Positions 18,565-28,311 of a stretch of 64,000 bases of DNA are shown one piece after another. Below the pieces are notes generated by a model. That model ran no database searches, was not told where the DNA came from, and was given only the letters and a program-made list of their open reading frames with translations. Numbering within the stretch: position 1 is the stretch's first letter; every line of letters starts with the position of its first letter. A program made the translations under genes and the position numbers. Origin of the DNA: Acinetobacter halotolerans (GTDB lineage: Bacteria; Pseudomonadota; Gammaproteobacteria; Pseudomonadales; Moraxellaceae); contig NZ_SGIM01000007.1 of the NCBI RefSeq assembly GCF_004208515.1, forward strand, positions 123,969 through 187,968, written 5' to 3'.

Positions 18565-19443
18565 TTATGTGTTTTCGTTTGAATGTTTCCCAAACTTTCC
18601 AGTTTTTAAATCATCGTAAGCTTGTAAAATTTCATCATAGTTATTCATCACAAAAAAACCATGCCCATTTAGCGGTTCATGTAGCGGCTGGGCTGATAAG
18701 AATAAAAAATCGCAATTTTCTAAAGCGGTGATTTCAACATCTGTGTCAAAGCTAGACATCATCGCCATCGCTTGTTCTTCTAAAATATCTTCGTCCACGG
18801 CGAACTGAATTTTTCCTCTACGTAAATAAATGAGTGTGGTATCCCCGTGACTGGCAGGAAGTGTTACTCGATGACCTTTTTCAAGATGTACGTCCAACAC
18901 ATTCATTGGAGTAAAGGTCTGGGCAATGCCTTGAGTGTTTTGAAATTGACCAGCTACGATACGGACATAACCTGCATCATTTTCAAATAAGATTTTAGGA
19001 ATATTTTTGTTTAATAAGCTTTGATAACGTGGCGCAGACATTTTATCTTTCGCGGGTAAGTTAACCCATAACTGTAGCATTTCGAAGTAGCCACCTGTCT
19101 CACGAAATTCTGGACTGAACTCTTCAATATGTTGTATGCCTGATGCAGCGGTCATCCATTGCACATCACCTTGTTGAATAATCCCATGATTACCTGTTGA
19201 ATCAATGTGCTGTAACTCACCTGAGAACACAAAGGTGACTGTTTCGAAACCACGATGTGGGTGTTCATTTACGCCTTTCTTATTGCTTTTGGGCTCTAAA
19301 CGACCGGGTCCGAGATGATCTAGCAACAGGAAGGGTGAGGTGGTATTGCCAAGTTCATGATGAGAAAAGACAGAAATTGCGGGGTAAAAGTCCCCAATGG
19401 CAAATCGAGTGTCATTACGATGGATAAATGCAAGGCTTTTCAT
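18565..19443 (-). CDS. Pirin family protein
   Basis: Bicupin protein of 292 residues. The N-terminal metal-binding cupin is clear from HPHRGFETVTFVF, then GDVQWMTAASGIQHIEE, which supply the His/Glu ligands. Bacterial pirins are iron proteins; some act as quercetin 2,3-dioxygenases and others as regulators, so the function here is open. The C-terminal cupin domain spans about residues 180-285. The ATG at 19443 follows AAAAAAGCAT, a poor ribosome-binding site. It stands alone, divergent from lolA. Confidence 0.9.
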   Translation of the reverse strand: MKSLAFIHRNDTRFAIGDFYPAISVFSHHELGNTTSPFLLLDHLGPGRLEPKSNKKGVNEHPHRGFETVTFVFSGELQHIDSTGNHGIIQQGDVQWMTAASGIQHIEEFSPEFRETGGYFEMLQLWVNLPAKDKMSAPRYQSLLNKNIPKILFENDAGYVRIVAGQFQNTQGIAQTFTPMNVLDVHLEKGHRVTLPASHGDTTLIYLRRGKIQFAVDEDILEEQAMAMMSSFDTDVEITALENCDFLFLSAQPLHEPLNGHGFFVMNNYDEILQAYDDLKTGKFGKHSNENT

Positions 19444-19741
19444 GATTTATGCTTTTTTAGTGATTCGCCTTTAGACTAACAAAATTTCATATTTCGTCTA
19501 GATCATTCTTGATTTGTCACTTCTCATATCGTAAATAAAGGGAAGAGCGGTAGGACTATTTTTTGGGATTCAAAATCAAATTTTTGTTATTACAATTTCT
19601 ACATAAAGGCTGCAACTTCATACATAATGCAGAACTTTGCGACACGAACTACACAAAACCGATGCTTTTCTTCATTCTTTTCATGATTGAAAACAGTAAG
19701 ATGTCGTCATTACAGTAGAAATTTGATAGCAGGTTCACTTT

Positions 19742-20437
19742 ATGAATTTCGTAAAAAAAATGGCTTATGCTGCAACACTTAGTGCAATCACACTTGCGCC
19801 TGTCGTAACGACTCAGCTATATGCTGCACCTGTCGCTGCATCGGCTCAGCAAGCTACTACAAGTTTGGTTCAGCAGTTATCGAGCTTACAACGATTCACT
19901 GCAGATTTTGAACAAACCACCAAAGTGACCAATAATAAAGCAGCTCAGAAAAAAGGACTGACTGCTCAACACATGAATCAAACTTTTAAAGGCGTGATGA
20001 AAGTTGAGCGTCCAGGAAAATTCTTCTGGGAGATTACGAGTCCTTCTAAACAAACGATTGTGACGTCTGGAAAAACTGTTTGGATTTATGATCCAGATTT
20101 ACAGCAGGCAATTCGTCAAAATTTAGATGATCAAGTTGCCAATACCCCAGCATTATTATTATCGGGCAATACCAATCAGATCATGCAGTCTTATCGTGTG
20201 ACTCAACCTGATCGTTCTAAGCGTTACTACACGTTATACCCTAAACAGGAAGATAGTACATTCCAGAGTTTAACCATTAGCTTTGGTGTAAATAAAGCAC
20301 CGAATTTGATGATCTTACAAGATTCATTGGGTCAAACCACGTATGTCCGTTTTAGTAATGTGAAAGTCAATCAAGCCATTCCAGCTTCGGTATTTAATTT
20401 TGAACCACCGAAAGGCACAGATATTATTGATCAGTAA
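19742..20437 (+). CDS. lolA: Outer-membrane lipoprotein carrier protein
   Basis: Periplasmic chaperone (231 residues) that receives lipoproteins from the LolCDE complex and hands them to the outer membrane. A signal peptide (MNFVKKMAYAATLSAITLAP, cleavage probably after YAA near residue 29) precedes the LolA fold, with the motifs RFTADFEQTT, GVMKVERPGKFFWEI and YDPDLQQA. AGCAGG precedes the ATG. It is monocistronic by its own terminator. Confidence 0.93.
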   Translation: MNFVKKMAYAATLSAITLAPVVTTQLYAAPVAASAQQATTSLVQQLSSLQRFTADFEQTTKVTNNKAAQKKGLTAQHMNQTFKGVMKVERPGKFFWEITSPSKQTIVTSGKTVWIYDPDLQQAIRQNLDDQVANTPALLLSGNTNQIMQSYRVTQPDRSKRYYTLYPKQEDSTFQSLTISFGVNKAPNLMILQDSLGQTTYVRFSNVKVNQAIPASVFNFEPPKGTDIIDQ

Positions 20438-20456
20438 TCATTTTGATCAATTTGGT

Positions 20457-20483
20457 AAAAAGCCGCATTGATTGCGGCTTTTT
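20457..20483 (+). terminator. Terminator of lolA
   Basis: AAAAAGCCGCA and TGCGGCTTTTT form the stem, 20 bases after the stop codon. Confidence 0.85.
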
Positions 20484-20559
20484 GCTAGATACATTTCTTA
20501 ATTTCATCTTCCAGCAAGGCTTTGTATAGTGGGGAAAAACATCAGAGACTTGCATAGCG

Positions 20560-21327
20560 ATGAAAACAGTAAAATTATCAAAACTTATACCCCTTATTCC
20601 CATACTTACGGTTATCGCATTAGCAGGTTGTCAGCCCAAAACAGACCCAACGACCCAAACCGAGAAGTCTGAGAAGTCGAATATTCCTTTGATTCAGGCA
20701 CAAGTGGTCGCTGTTAAGCTGCCTAAACAACAAGTATGTTTGGAAGATGGTTGTACCAATTATGATCTTCAAACGATAAAAACCAATCAGCAGTGGATTG
20801 ATGATTATTTTGTTAATCGCATGAAAAAGGCAGAACCGAATGCCTTTGCTGATTTATCAGATCAACCAGTAAAAGTACCTGAAGGTGAGCCATCTTTAAG
20901 TGAAAGCAGTACCTATGTACGATTTGTGGGGCAGAACTATAATTTAGCGACCTTTGCGATTCACAGTTATGCTTACCCAGCGGGTGCAGCTCATGGAATG
21001 TATCATCAAGAGTTTGTAAATTTTGATTTATCGACTAAAAAACATATCAGTGTGAGTGAGTTGATCAAAGATGGCGTCGAGCAAAATTTGCGGGATGAAC
21101 TTTATGCTGCTAATCAAAATTGGTTAGATGAACATAATATTAAAAAAGATCAATTACAGGTGAGCGATAATTATTATTATGGTGTGAATGGTATTGTCTT
21201 TGTTTATCCTTTATATGAGTTGGCGTCATATGCAGAAGGGATGAGTGAGTTAACTTTGCCATATTATGCTGCGAAACAGTTTATCAAAGCTGAATATTTG
21301 CCAAGCTTGCCGAAAGAACCGAGTTAA
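20560..21327 (+). CDS. RsiV-like (DUF3298) lipoprotein
   Basis: A 255-residue lipoprotein: the signal sequence ends IALAGC with cysteine 24. The C-terminal half carries the RsiV/DUF3298 pattern, with AAHGMYHQEFVNFDLST, LIKDG and a final YELASYAEGMSELTLPY. In Bacillus the related domain binds lysozyme as part of an anti-sigma factor, but no sigma factor gene is adjacent here, so this is probably an envelope protein of unknown role. The ATG lies within GCGATGAAAACAG with no strong ribosome-binding site. Confidence 0.82.
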   Translation: MKTVKLSKLIPLIPILTVIALAGCQPKTDPTTQTEKSEKSNIPLIQAQVVAVKLPKQQVCLEDGCTNYDLQTIKTNQQWIDDYFVNRMKKAEPNAFADLSDQPVKVPEGEPSLSESSTYVRFVGQNYNLATFAIHSYAYPAGAAHGMYHQEFVNFDLSTKKHISVSELIKDGVEQNLRDELYAANQNWLDEHNIKKDQLQVSDNYYYGVNGIVFVYPLYELASYAEGMSELTLPYYAAKQFIKAEYLPSLPKEPS

Positions 21328-21371
21328 TCGCAATTTTCAGAATCTTGTAAAGGTGATTGATTTATTATAAA

Positions 21372-21395
21372 GCGGTGTGATTGCCATCACACCGC
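21372..21395 (+). terminator. Hairpin between the RsiV-like gene and serS
   Basis: A perfect nine-base stem GCGGTGTGA / TCACACCGC with a six-base loop, followed after five bases by a T run. Likely terminator. Confidence 0.65.
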
Positions 21396-21452
21396 ACTGT
21401 ATTTTTTAAGGTTAAAGCCTTACACTATAGCTAGTTTTTTCTCTATTCATGA

Positions 21453-22730
<1,278 letters not shown>

Positions 22731-22797
22731 AATGCATCGAATTTGTGCATAGTTTTTGCTTTAACTCAATCAGATCTAAAAAATATAGAGGCATAGC

Positions 22798-24174
22798 GTG
22801 GATATTTTCCCAATCTCTTTAAAGTTGCAACAGCAACGTTGTCTGATTGTGGGTGGTGGGCATATTGCCTACCGCAAAGCAAATCTGCTAGTCAAAGCTG
22901 GTGCAATTGTTGATGTTATTGCACCAGATATTGAGCCTGAACTGCGTTTATTGTTAGAAAAATCATCAGGGCAATATATTCAAACGGCTTTTTCTGAAAA
23001 TATTTTGGCAACGCCATATCGCTTAGTTATTGCGGCAACAGATCAAGCCGAAGTGAATAAAACGGTATTTGAGCAATGCGAACAGCGTAATATTTTAGTG
23101 AATAGTGTGGATGATATTCCACACTGTCGTTTTATGGTACCCGCGATTATTGATCGCTCACCTTTGGTCATTTCAGTTGCTTCAAACGGTGCATCACCTG
23201 TTTTATCGAGACAGTTGCGTACTCAGATTGAAACGATTGTGCCGCATGGCATGGGTAAGCTTGCAGCGTTTTCTGGACAATGGCGCAAACAAGTCAAAGC
23301 TAAAATAGCCAATCCTGATGAACGTCGTATCTTTTGGGAAAATTTGTATGCCAGCCCATTAAAAGAGCAGGTCTTTAATGACAACGTGGATGTGGCAAAT
23401 GATCTGATTCAGCAAGCACTCACTGAATGGACTGCACCCAAGGGTGAGGTATATTTGGTCGGTGCTGGACCAGGTGATCCAGAGTTATTGACATTAAAAG
23501 CATTACGTCTCATGCAACAAGCCGACGTGGTGATTTACGATCGTTTGGTTTCAGCACCGATTATGGAACTTTGTCGCCGCGATGCCACTAAGATTTACGT
23601 TGGGAAGGCGCGTTCCAATCATTCTGTGCCACAAGATGGCATCAATGCCTTGCTGGTTGAGTATGCCCAACAAGGGAAACGCGTTTGTCGTCTAAAAGGT
23701 GGCGATCCGTTTATTTTTGGTCGTGGTGGCGAAGAGATTCAAGAACTTGTTGAGGCAAATGTCACTTTCCAAGTCGTGCCTGGTATTACTGCTGCTTCAG
23801 GCTGTTCTGCCTATGCGGGTATTCCGTTGACACATCGTGATTATGCCCAAAGTGTACGGTTCCTCACGGGGCATTTAAAGGAGGGTTCACCTGAACTGCC
23901 TTGGAATGAACTCGTTTATGAAAATCAAACTTTAGTTTTATATATGGGCTTGGTCGGTTTGGAACGCATTTGCCAACAACTGATTGCGCATGGTCAGCGC
24001 CCAACCATGCCTGTAGCCTTAATTTCTAAAGGTACAACCCCTGAGCAAAAAGTTGTGGTGGGAACATTGGCGGACATTGCTACAAAAGTGTCTGAACATC
24101 ATATCGTAGCGCCGACTTTAACCATTATTGGTGAAGTCGTTAGTTTACGTGAACAGTTAAAATGGCATGAGTGA
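22798..24174 (+). CDS. cysG: Siroheme synthase (trifunctional CysG)
   Basis: A 458-residue fusion that makes siroheme, the cofactor of sulfite and nitrite reductases. The N-terminal CysG-B part (about 1-205) has the NAD motif VGGGHIAYRKA and the serine-containing stretch SNGASPVLSRQLRT and performs precorrin-2 oxidation and ferrochelation. The C-terminal CysG-A methyltransferase part (from about 215) shows VYLVGAGPGDPELLT, DRLVS and LKGGDPFIFGRGGEE. The start is GTG in GCGTGGATATT; no ATG is available nearby. It follows serS by 67 bases. Confidence 0.95.
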   Translation: MDIFPISLKLQQQRCLIVGGGHIAYRKANLLVKAGAIVDVIAPDIEPELRLLLEKSSGQYIQTAFSENILATPYRLVIAATDQAEVNKTVFEQCEQRNILVNSVDDIPHCRFMVPAIIDRSPLVISVASNGASPVLSRQLRTQIETIVPHGMGKLAAFSGQWRKQVKAKIANPDERRIFWENLYASPLKEQVFNDNVDVANDLIQQALTEWTAPKGEVYLVGAGPGDPELLTLKALRLMQQADVVIYDRLVSAPIMELCRRDATKIYVGKARSNHSVPQDGINALLVEYAQQGKRVCRLKGGDPFIFGRGGEEIQELVEANVTFQVVPGITAASGCSAYAGIPLTHRDYAQSVRFLTGHLKEGSPELPWNELVYENQTLVLYMGLVGLERICQQLIAHGQRPTMPVALISKGTTPEQKVVVGTLADIATKVSEHHIVAPTLTIIGEVVSLREQLKWHE

Positions 24175-24180
24175 GGGAAA

Positions 24181-24245
24181 GCAGCGATTGATTATCGCTG
24201 CCCTGAGGAATTAAGTTCCGCAAGAAGACGAAGGCTATGCCTGAG
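24181..24245 (+). repeat. Structured repeat element, copy 1
   Basis: A hairpin (GCAGCGAT, loop TGATT, ATCGCTGC) is followed by CCTGA, a second small hairpin GGAA-TTAAG-TTCC, then GCAAGAAGACGAAGGCTATG and CCTGAG. The same layout recurs 12 bases downstream. Seen directly; identity as RNA or DNA element is not known. Confidence 0.7.
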
Positions 24246-24257
24246 TAAAGAGGATAA

Positions 24258-24320
24258 GCAGAACAACGTTCTGCCCTGAGGAGCGTAAAACTCCGCAAGA
24301 AGGCGAAGGTTATGCCTGAG
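24258..24320 (+). repeat. Structured repeat element, copy 2
   Basis: Same architecture as copy 1: hairpin GCAGAAC-AAC-GTTCTGC, CCTGA, small hairpin GGAG-CGTAAAA-CTCC, then GCAAGAAGGCGAAGGTTATG and CCTGAG. Both hairpins keep pairing although their stem bases differ from copy 1. Confidence 0.7.
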
Positions 24321-24398
24321 AGACGCTCATGATTATATTCCCTATTTAATTAGGGTCCTGTGCCAAGCTAGCCAATATATGTATAAGTGAGTAATTAA

Positions 24399-24872
24399 GT
24401 GATTCATGTCGTCCTATACGAACCTGAAATTCCAGCGAATACAGGTAATATCATCCGTTTATGTGCCAATACGGGTGCACAACTACATTTAGTCAAACCA
24501 TTAGGTTTTGAACTTGATGATAAAAAGTTAAAACGTGCAGGACTGGATTATCACGAATGGGCAAGAATGCAAATTTGGGACAATATTGAGTTATGTCTTG
24601 CTGATTTAAAAGCCAAAGGTGTGGAGCATGTCTTTCCGCTCACCACCAAAGGAACTGCTACACCGCATACAGTTGATTTGAATCGTCCTATAGCTTTGCT
24701 GATGGGGCCTGAAACGCGAGGTTTACCTGAACAGGTGCGCATGATGTTTCCACCAGAGCAGTGGATACGTCTGCCAATGGCTGAAAATTCAAGAAGTTTG
24801 AATTTATCCAATGCCACGGCTGTGATTGTGTATGAGGCGTGGAGGCAACAAGGCTTTAAAGAGTTGATCTGA
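24399..24872 (+). CDS. trmL: tRNA (cytidine/uridine-34 2'-O)-methyltransferase
   Basis: SPOUT-class enzyme of 157 residues that 2'-O-methylates the wobble base of tRNA-Leu isoacceptors. The family start [18 protein letters not shown] is encoded by a GTG codon. The SAM-binding trefoil knot is seen in [11 protein letters not shown] and [19 protein letters not shown]. It lies downstream of the repeat pair; no operon partner is evident. Confidence 0.94.
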   Translation: MIHVVLYEPEIPANTGNIIRLCANTGAQLHLVKPLGFELDDKKLKRAGLDYHEWARMQIWDNIELCLADLKAKGVEHVFPLTTKGTATPHTVDLNRPIALLMGPETRGLPEQVRMMFPPEQWIRLPMAENSRSLNLSNATAVIVYEAWRQQGFKELI

Positions 24873-24885
24873 TTTGATCAACTCT

Positions 24886-25266
24886 TTAAATATCACCATA
24901 CGTGCTGGCTACAACTAATGTATATCCATTTGGATCTTTAAACCAAACCTCTCGATGATGCGCATTCGCATTGTATTGAGGACCTTCTAAAACTTCGACT
25001 TGATGAGTTCGTAATCTTTCGACAAGCTCATCAAATTGAGCACTTTCAAACCATAATAAAACACCGTTTCCGATTGGTAACTCTGGACACCCAAGATGAG
25101 TGTGTTCGTGTGCTTGCCATTGGTGCAGTTGTAACACCATGCGCTTTTCAAACATTAACTGTTCATATTCTTTGCCGCCATGTCCACTGTCTAGGCCTAG
25201 TATGGTTTGATACCACTGACTGGTTTTTTCTACATCGACAACAGCAATTAAAGGTTGTGGATACAT
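24886..25266 (-). CDS. VOC (glyoxalase/bleomycin-resistance fold) protein
   Basis: A 126-residue single-domain vicinal-oxygen-chelate protein beginning PQPLIAVVDVEKTSQWYQTILG and ending FKDPNGYTLVVAS, the standard first and last strands of the fold. Substrate is unknown; members include glyoxalases, dioxygenases and drug-binding proteins. It follows the HxlR-type regulator by 15 bases on the same strand and is probably co-transcribed, which suggests a link with electrophile or quinone stress. Confidence 0.85.
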   Translation of the reverse strand: MYPQPLIAVVDVEKTSQWYQTILGLDSGHGGKEYEQLMFEKRMVLQLHQWQAHEHTHLGCPELPIGNGVLLWFESAQFDELVERLRTHQVEVLEGPQYNANAHHREVWFKDPNGYTLVVASTYGDI

Positions 25267-25281
25267 GTAAACCTCTCGATA

Positions 25282-25665
25282 TTATTCAGTTTGTTCTGCT
25301 TGTATTTCATCAAAACGTTGTTGAGCCAGTATGATTTCTTCAATATTTTGCTCAGCCCAATCTTTGAGTTGATACGCCATTTTTGCAACTTCTAAACCCA
25401 ATAAAGTTAACGAATAATCAACGCGAATGGGGGAGGTGTTTTGTACTTTTCGCTCAATAAAACCATCTCGCTCAAGCATTTTCAATTTCTGAGAAAGCAC
25501 CTTAGGTGAAATGCCTTGAATGCTTTTTTTCAATAAATTAAAGTGCTGTGTTTCCTGCTCAAGTTTGTTCAATATCAATAAAACCCATTTATCAGCAATT
25601 TTTTCAAAAAATAATCGAGCAGGGCAATGTTGTTGATAAATATTATATTTTAAGTTTTTGATCAT
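25282..25665 (-). CDS. HxlR-family transcriptional regulator
   Basis: Winged-helix regulator of 127 residues: CPARLFFEKIADKWVLLILNKL, then the recognition part KSIQGISPKVLSQKLKMLERDGFIER and the wing. Cysteine 14 sits at the N-terminal position used by redox-sensing members such as YodB and QorR. It is divergent from a WrbA-like quinone reductase gene, and an 18-base palindrome lies between them, so it probably controls both genes in response to quinones or electrophiles (inference). The ATG at 25665 follows AAAGGTAATTAGT. Confidence 0.9.
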   Translation of the reverse strand: MIKNLKYNIYQQHCPARLFFEKIADKWVLLILNKLEQETQHFNLLKKSIQGISPKVLSQKLKMLERDGFIERKVQNTSPIRVDYSLTLLGLEVAKMAYQLKDWAEQNIEEIILAQQRFDEIQAEQTE

Positions 25666-25700
25666 ACTAATTACCTTTGATTTTCCGATTGAATATACCC

Positions 25701-25718
25701 AGTTACCAAATGGTAACT
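25701..25718. promoter_or_regulatory. Operator candidate between hxlR-type and wrbA-like genes
   Basis: Perfect palindrome AGTTACCA-AA-TGGTAACT, centred 45 bases upstream of the regulator start and two bases before the -35 of the reductase promoter. It resembles the short symmetric operators of HxlR-family proteins. Confidence 0.7.
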
Positions 25719-25720
25719 AA

Positions 25721-25748
25721 TTGACATCTAGTTTCTAAAATATATCAT
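25721..25748 (+). promoter_or_regulatory. Likely promoter of the WrbA-like gene
   Basis: A consensus TTGACA at 25721-25726 and TATCAT at 25743-25748 are spaced by 16 bases, just after the palindrome. Confidence 0.6.
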
Positions 25749-25782
25749 TAAATCGAACTTTTTAAAAATTCTAGGTGATCTC

Positions 25783-26340
25783 ATGACAAAAATCGCGGTT
25801 GTTTATTACTCAGGCTATGGTCATACCAAAGTTATTGCAGAAACGTTTGCTCACGCTATACAAGCTTCTTTGATTGAAATTGATCAAAATGGAGATATTA
25901 CAGAACAAGATTGGCAAAGCTTGAATGATGCACAAGGTATTGTCTTCGGTACGCCTACCTATATGGGAACTGCGCCATGGCAATTTAAAAAGTTTGCTGA
26001 TGCATCTTCAAAAATTTGGTTTACACGTGGCTGGCAAGATAAAGTGTTTGCTGGATTTACCAATAGTGCAAGTTTGAATGGGGACAAGCAGGTAACGATG
26101 ATTCAACTGCAAACCCTTGCTTCACAACACGGTGGTATTTGGGTGAGTCTAGGTTTGTTACCTGCGAACACAAAGCAGTCAACACGTGAAGATATCAATA
26201 ACTTGGGTGGGTCGGTTGGCCTATTGGTCCAGTCACCATCAGATGCGAGTGTTGACGAAATTCCTACAGGGGATTTAGAGACAGCAAAACACTATGCCCA
26301 ACGTGTAAAAACAATCGTAGATCGTTTTGCTGTTGTATAA
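25783..26340 (+). CDS. WrbA-like flavodoxin-fold NAD(P)H:quinone oxidoreductase
   Basis: Flavodoxin-fold protein of 185 residues. The FMN phosphate loop YYSGYGHTKVIA is near residue 8-20, and FGTPTYMGTAPWQFKKFAD plus the FAGFTNSASLNGDKQ stretch match the WrbA family. Such enzymes reduce quinones by two electrons and protect against redox cycling. It is divergently transcribed from the HxlR-type regulator and probably repressed by it. AGGTGATCTC precedes the ATG. Confidence 0.88.
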   Translation: MTKIAVVYYSGYGHTKVIAETFAHAIQASLIEIDQNGDITEQDWQSLNDAQGIVFGTPTYMGTAPWQFKKFADASSKIWFTRGWQDKVFAGFTNSASLNGDKQVTMIQLQTLASQHGGIWVSLGLLPANTKQSTREDINNLGGSVGLLVQSPSDASVDEIPTGDLETAKHYAQRVKTIVDRFAVV

Positions 26341-26368
26341 CCTGCACTTAACTTGATCCAATTAAACT

Positions 26369-26401
26369 AAACACCGCAATGTCACTGGGCGTGCGGTGTT
26401 T
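26369..26401. terminator. Hairpin between convergent genes
   Basis: AAACACCGC and GCGGTGTTT form a nine-base stem with a 15-base loop between the convergent reductase and VWA lipoprotein genes; likely bidirectional. Confidence 0.65.
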
Positions 26402-26433
26402 AGTTCTATCGTTACTTGGTAGAACGTAACTGT

Positions 26434-28077
26434 CTAATTACGAGCTAAGAATTTATAACTGACTTTGATTTTATCATTTGCTTTTGGAACTGCAGTGCCA
26501 TAGAACACTAAGCTGGCGCCAGTGTTGCTATAAATAATGTCAAAGCCATTTTGATGAGTGGTATCACGAACGATAGATTTTTCATTCACTTTGACAGTGA
26601 CACTTGATGGGATAGGGATTTGTGTTAGCGTGAATTGGCTTGCTAGACCAGTTGCAGCATTGATAATTTCATCAAACATGACACTCCAACTATTCGCATC
26701 TGCACAAATTGATGCTGAACTTCCCCCTGTTAAACGGGAAATTTCTTTAAAGTGAGCACCTCCTTCTGCATATCCACCTTGCCCTGAACAGCTAAACTTA
26801 CTGTCATTATAACCTGGGGCTGGACTAGCGAAAGTTGGGCGTAATTGTTCAGCTGTTCCGACGATGGAAAAGTAGGTGGTATTTTGCTGTAGGAAAAAAT
26901 CTTTATAGTCATTAAAGTCTCGTGCAGCTGTTGCGCCAGCGGGAGTTTGTTGGCTATAAGTTTCATTTTCAGGCTCATCGGAAACAAAAACCACCAGATT
27001 TTTGGCATTTGGACGATCAAAATTATTTAAATTTGCTTCGCGTACGCAAAAGAAACCTGTTTCTGTACCAGATTCCCAAGTTCCTGGTCGTGCTAAGGTT
27101 TGCCATTCAGTTTCAGCATTTGCTGTTTGTGGATCAATAAATTCTGCACCCGTGCTGGTTTTTCTTAGGGTTTTGCAACGTGATGCATCATGGGTATTGA
27201 CTGCGAGGCGGTAGTTTATATTGGCTTGATTCAGGGCTGTGAAGAATTGACTGGCACCATTGGCGAGATTGGTCTGTTCTTCTGACATGGAACCTGATGC
27301 ATCGATGTTCCATAAGATATCCACTGCATTAGAACCAGTCGAATTTTGAGTAAATTCATTGCTTGTTGAAGTGACGATTAATTGTGGGCTTAAACTCGCC
27401 AGTGCAGTTGCAAGATCAAGATCTCCATATGTTTTTTGCACTTGGCTACTATTAGTCTCAGGATATACATTTACCCATATAAAAATTGTATTGGAGGCTA
27501 CACTCTTCCATAACGATAATTGTAATCGAATTTTTTGTGTTGCAGTGACTGATGCACGGGTTTGAAATGAAGCATTTGTAGTAGGTTGATTGAGTGAATT
27601 TAATAATAGGTCACGTAATTGATCAAGGCTCTGATTATTTTCAGCATCAACATCTAGAGTAATATTTACAACTTCTGATTCAGCATTTTTTGAAGTTTTA
27701 TTAACGAGAACATTGCTCCCCATATTGTTTTCAATAAGTAATGCTGTGAATTTTGATAAATAATCTTGGCTGGTTTCTGTCAATGATTTGATACTTTCAC
27801 TATCTACAGCAAAACCATAACTTTTCGTCTCGGCATCATCGAGTAATAGGGCGGTCTGAGTTGTTGATAGTTTTTTTTCAGAAAATTTATCACTTGAGAC
27901 ATCTCCGAAAACTGCCACTTTTGCTGTTTTGCTAGAGACTTTGGCTTCAGCTTCGATGCTATTTGTTGGTGTAGGTTTTGGTGCCGGATTGTGGCTGTCT
28001 TTGTCATTATTACAAGCAGACAATACGACGAGATTGGCAGCAAGCAGGCTGGCAATTAAAAGGCGTTGATTTAACAT
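26434..28077 (-). CDS. VWA-domain lipoprotein
   Basis: A 547-residue lipoprotein: lipobox LSAC with cysteine 22, then a low-complexity linker (NPAPKPTPTNS). From about residue 250 a von Willebrand type A domain follows, with a complete MIDAS start DASGSMS (Asp259, Ser261, Ser263) and VVFVSDEPENE as the later metal-site strand. The segment before it (residues 50-230) is unlike anything I recognise. Four or more cysteines in the VWA part may form disulfides. Probably surface- or periplasm-exposed and adhesive or scaffold-like; ligand unknown. Alone in its transcription unit. Confidence 0.82.
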   Translation of the reverse strand: MLNQRLLIASLLAANLVVLSACNNDKDSHNPAPKPTPTNSIEAEAKVSSKTAKVAVFGDVSSDKFSEKKLSTTQTALLLDDAETKSYGFAVDSESIKSLTETSQDYLSKFTALLIENNMGSNVLVNKTSKNAESEVVNITLDVDAENNQSLDQLRDLLLNSLNQPTTNASFQTRASVTATQKIRLQLSLWKSVASNTIFIWVNVYPETNSSQVQKTYGDLDLATALASLSPQLIVTSTSNEFTQNSTGSNAVDILWNIDASGSMSEEQTNLANGASQFFTALNQANINYRLAVNTHDASRCKTLRKTSTGAEFIDPQTANAETEWQTLARPGTWESGTETGFFCVREANLNNFDRPNAKNLVVFVSDEPENETYSQQTPAGATAARDFNDYKDFFLQQNTTYFSIVGTAEQLRPTFASPAPGYNDSKFSCSGQGGYAEGGAHFKEISRLTGGSSASICADANSWSVMFDEIINAATGLASQFTLTQIPIPSSVTVKVNEKSIVRDTTHQNGFDIIYSNTGASLVFYGTAVPKANDKIKVSYKFLARN

Positions 28078-28111
28078 TTTATTCCCTCTGATATTAGAAT
28101 TATGAGGTCAT

Positions 28112-28149
28112 AATATATGTTAAATTTTGACATGTGTTAAATTTTAACA
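28112..28149 (-). promoter_or_regulatory. Promoter with two palindromes before the VWA lipoprotein
   Basis: Two copies of a 15-base palindrome-like sequence lie at 28118-28132 (TGTTAAATTTTGACA) and 28135-28149 (TGTTAAATTTTAACA), 17 bases apart. On the minus strand TTAACA (28140-28135) and TATATT (28117-28112), spaced by 17, form a likely promoter whose -35 and spacer coincide with them. Confidence 0.55.
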
Positions 28150-28253
28150 TTTTGTTTAAAATTAACTCAGCAGGGTTGTAGTCGAAATATACATATATAG
28201 AATTAAAGTGAGAAATCTTGCGAATGATTTTAAATCGTCTTTCTAATACGTAA

Positions 28254-28290
28254 AAAGAAAGGTGCAGTTCTATGAACTGCACCTTTCTTT
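28254..28290 (-). terminator. Terminator of the amino-acid permease gene
   Basis: A perfect 17-base stem (arms centred on GGTGCAGTTC and GAACTGCACC) with a three-base loop lies 22 bases after the permease stop and is followed by TTTTTA on the minus strand. Confidence 0.85.
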
Positions 28291-28311
28291 ATGAGTCAGA
28301 TAGCGACTAAA

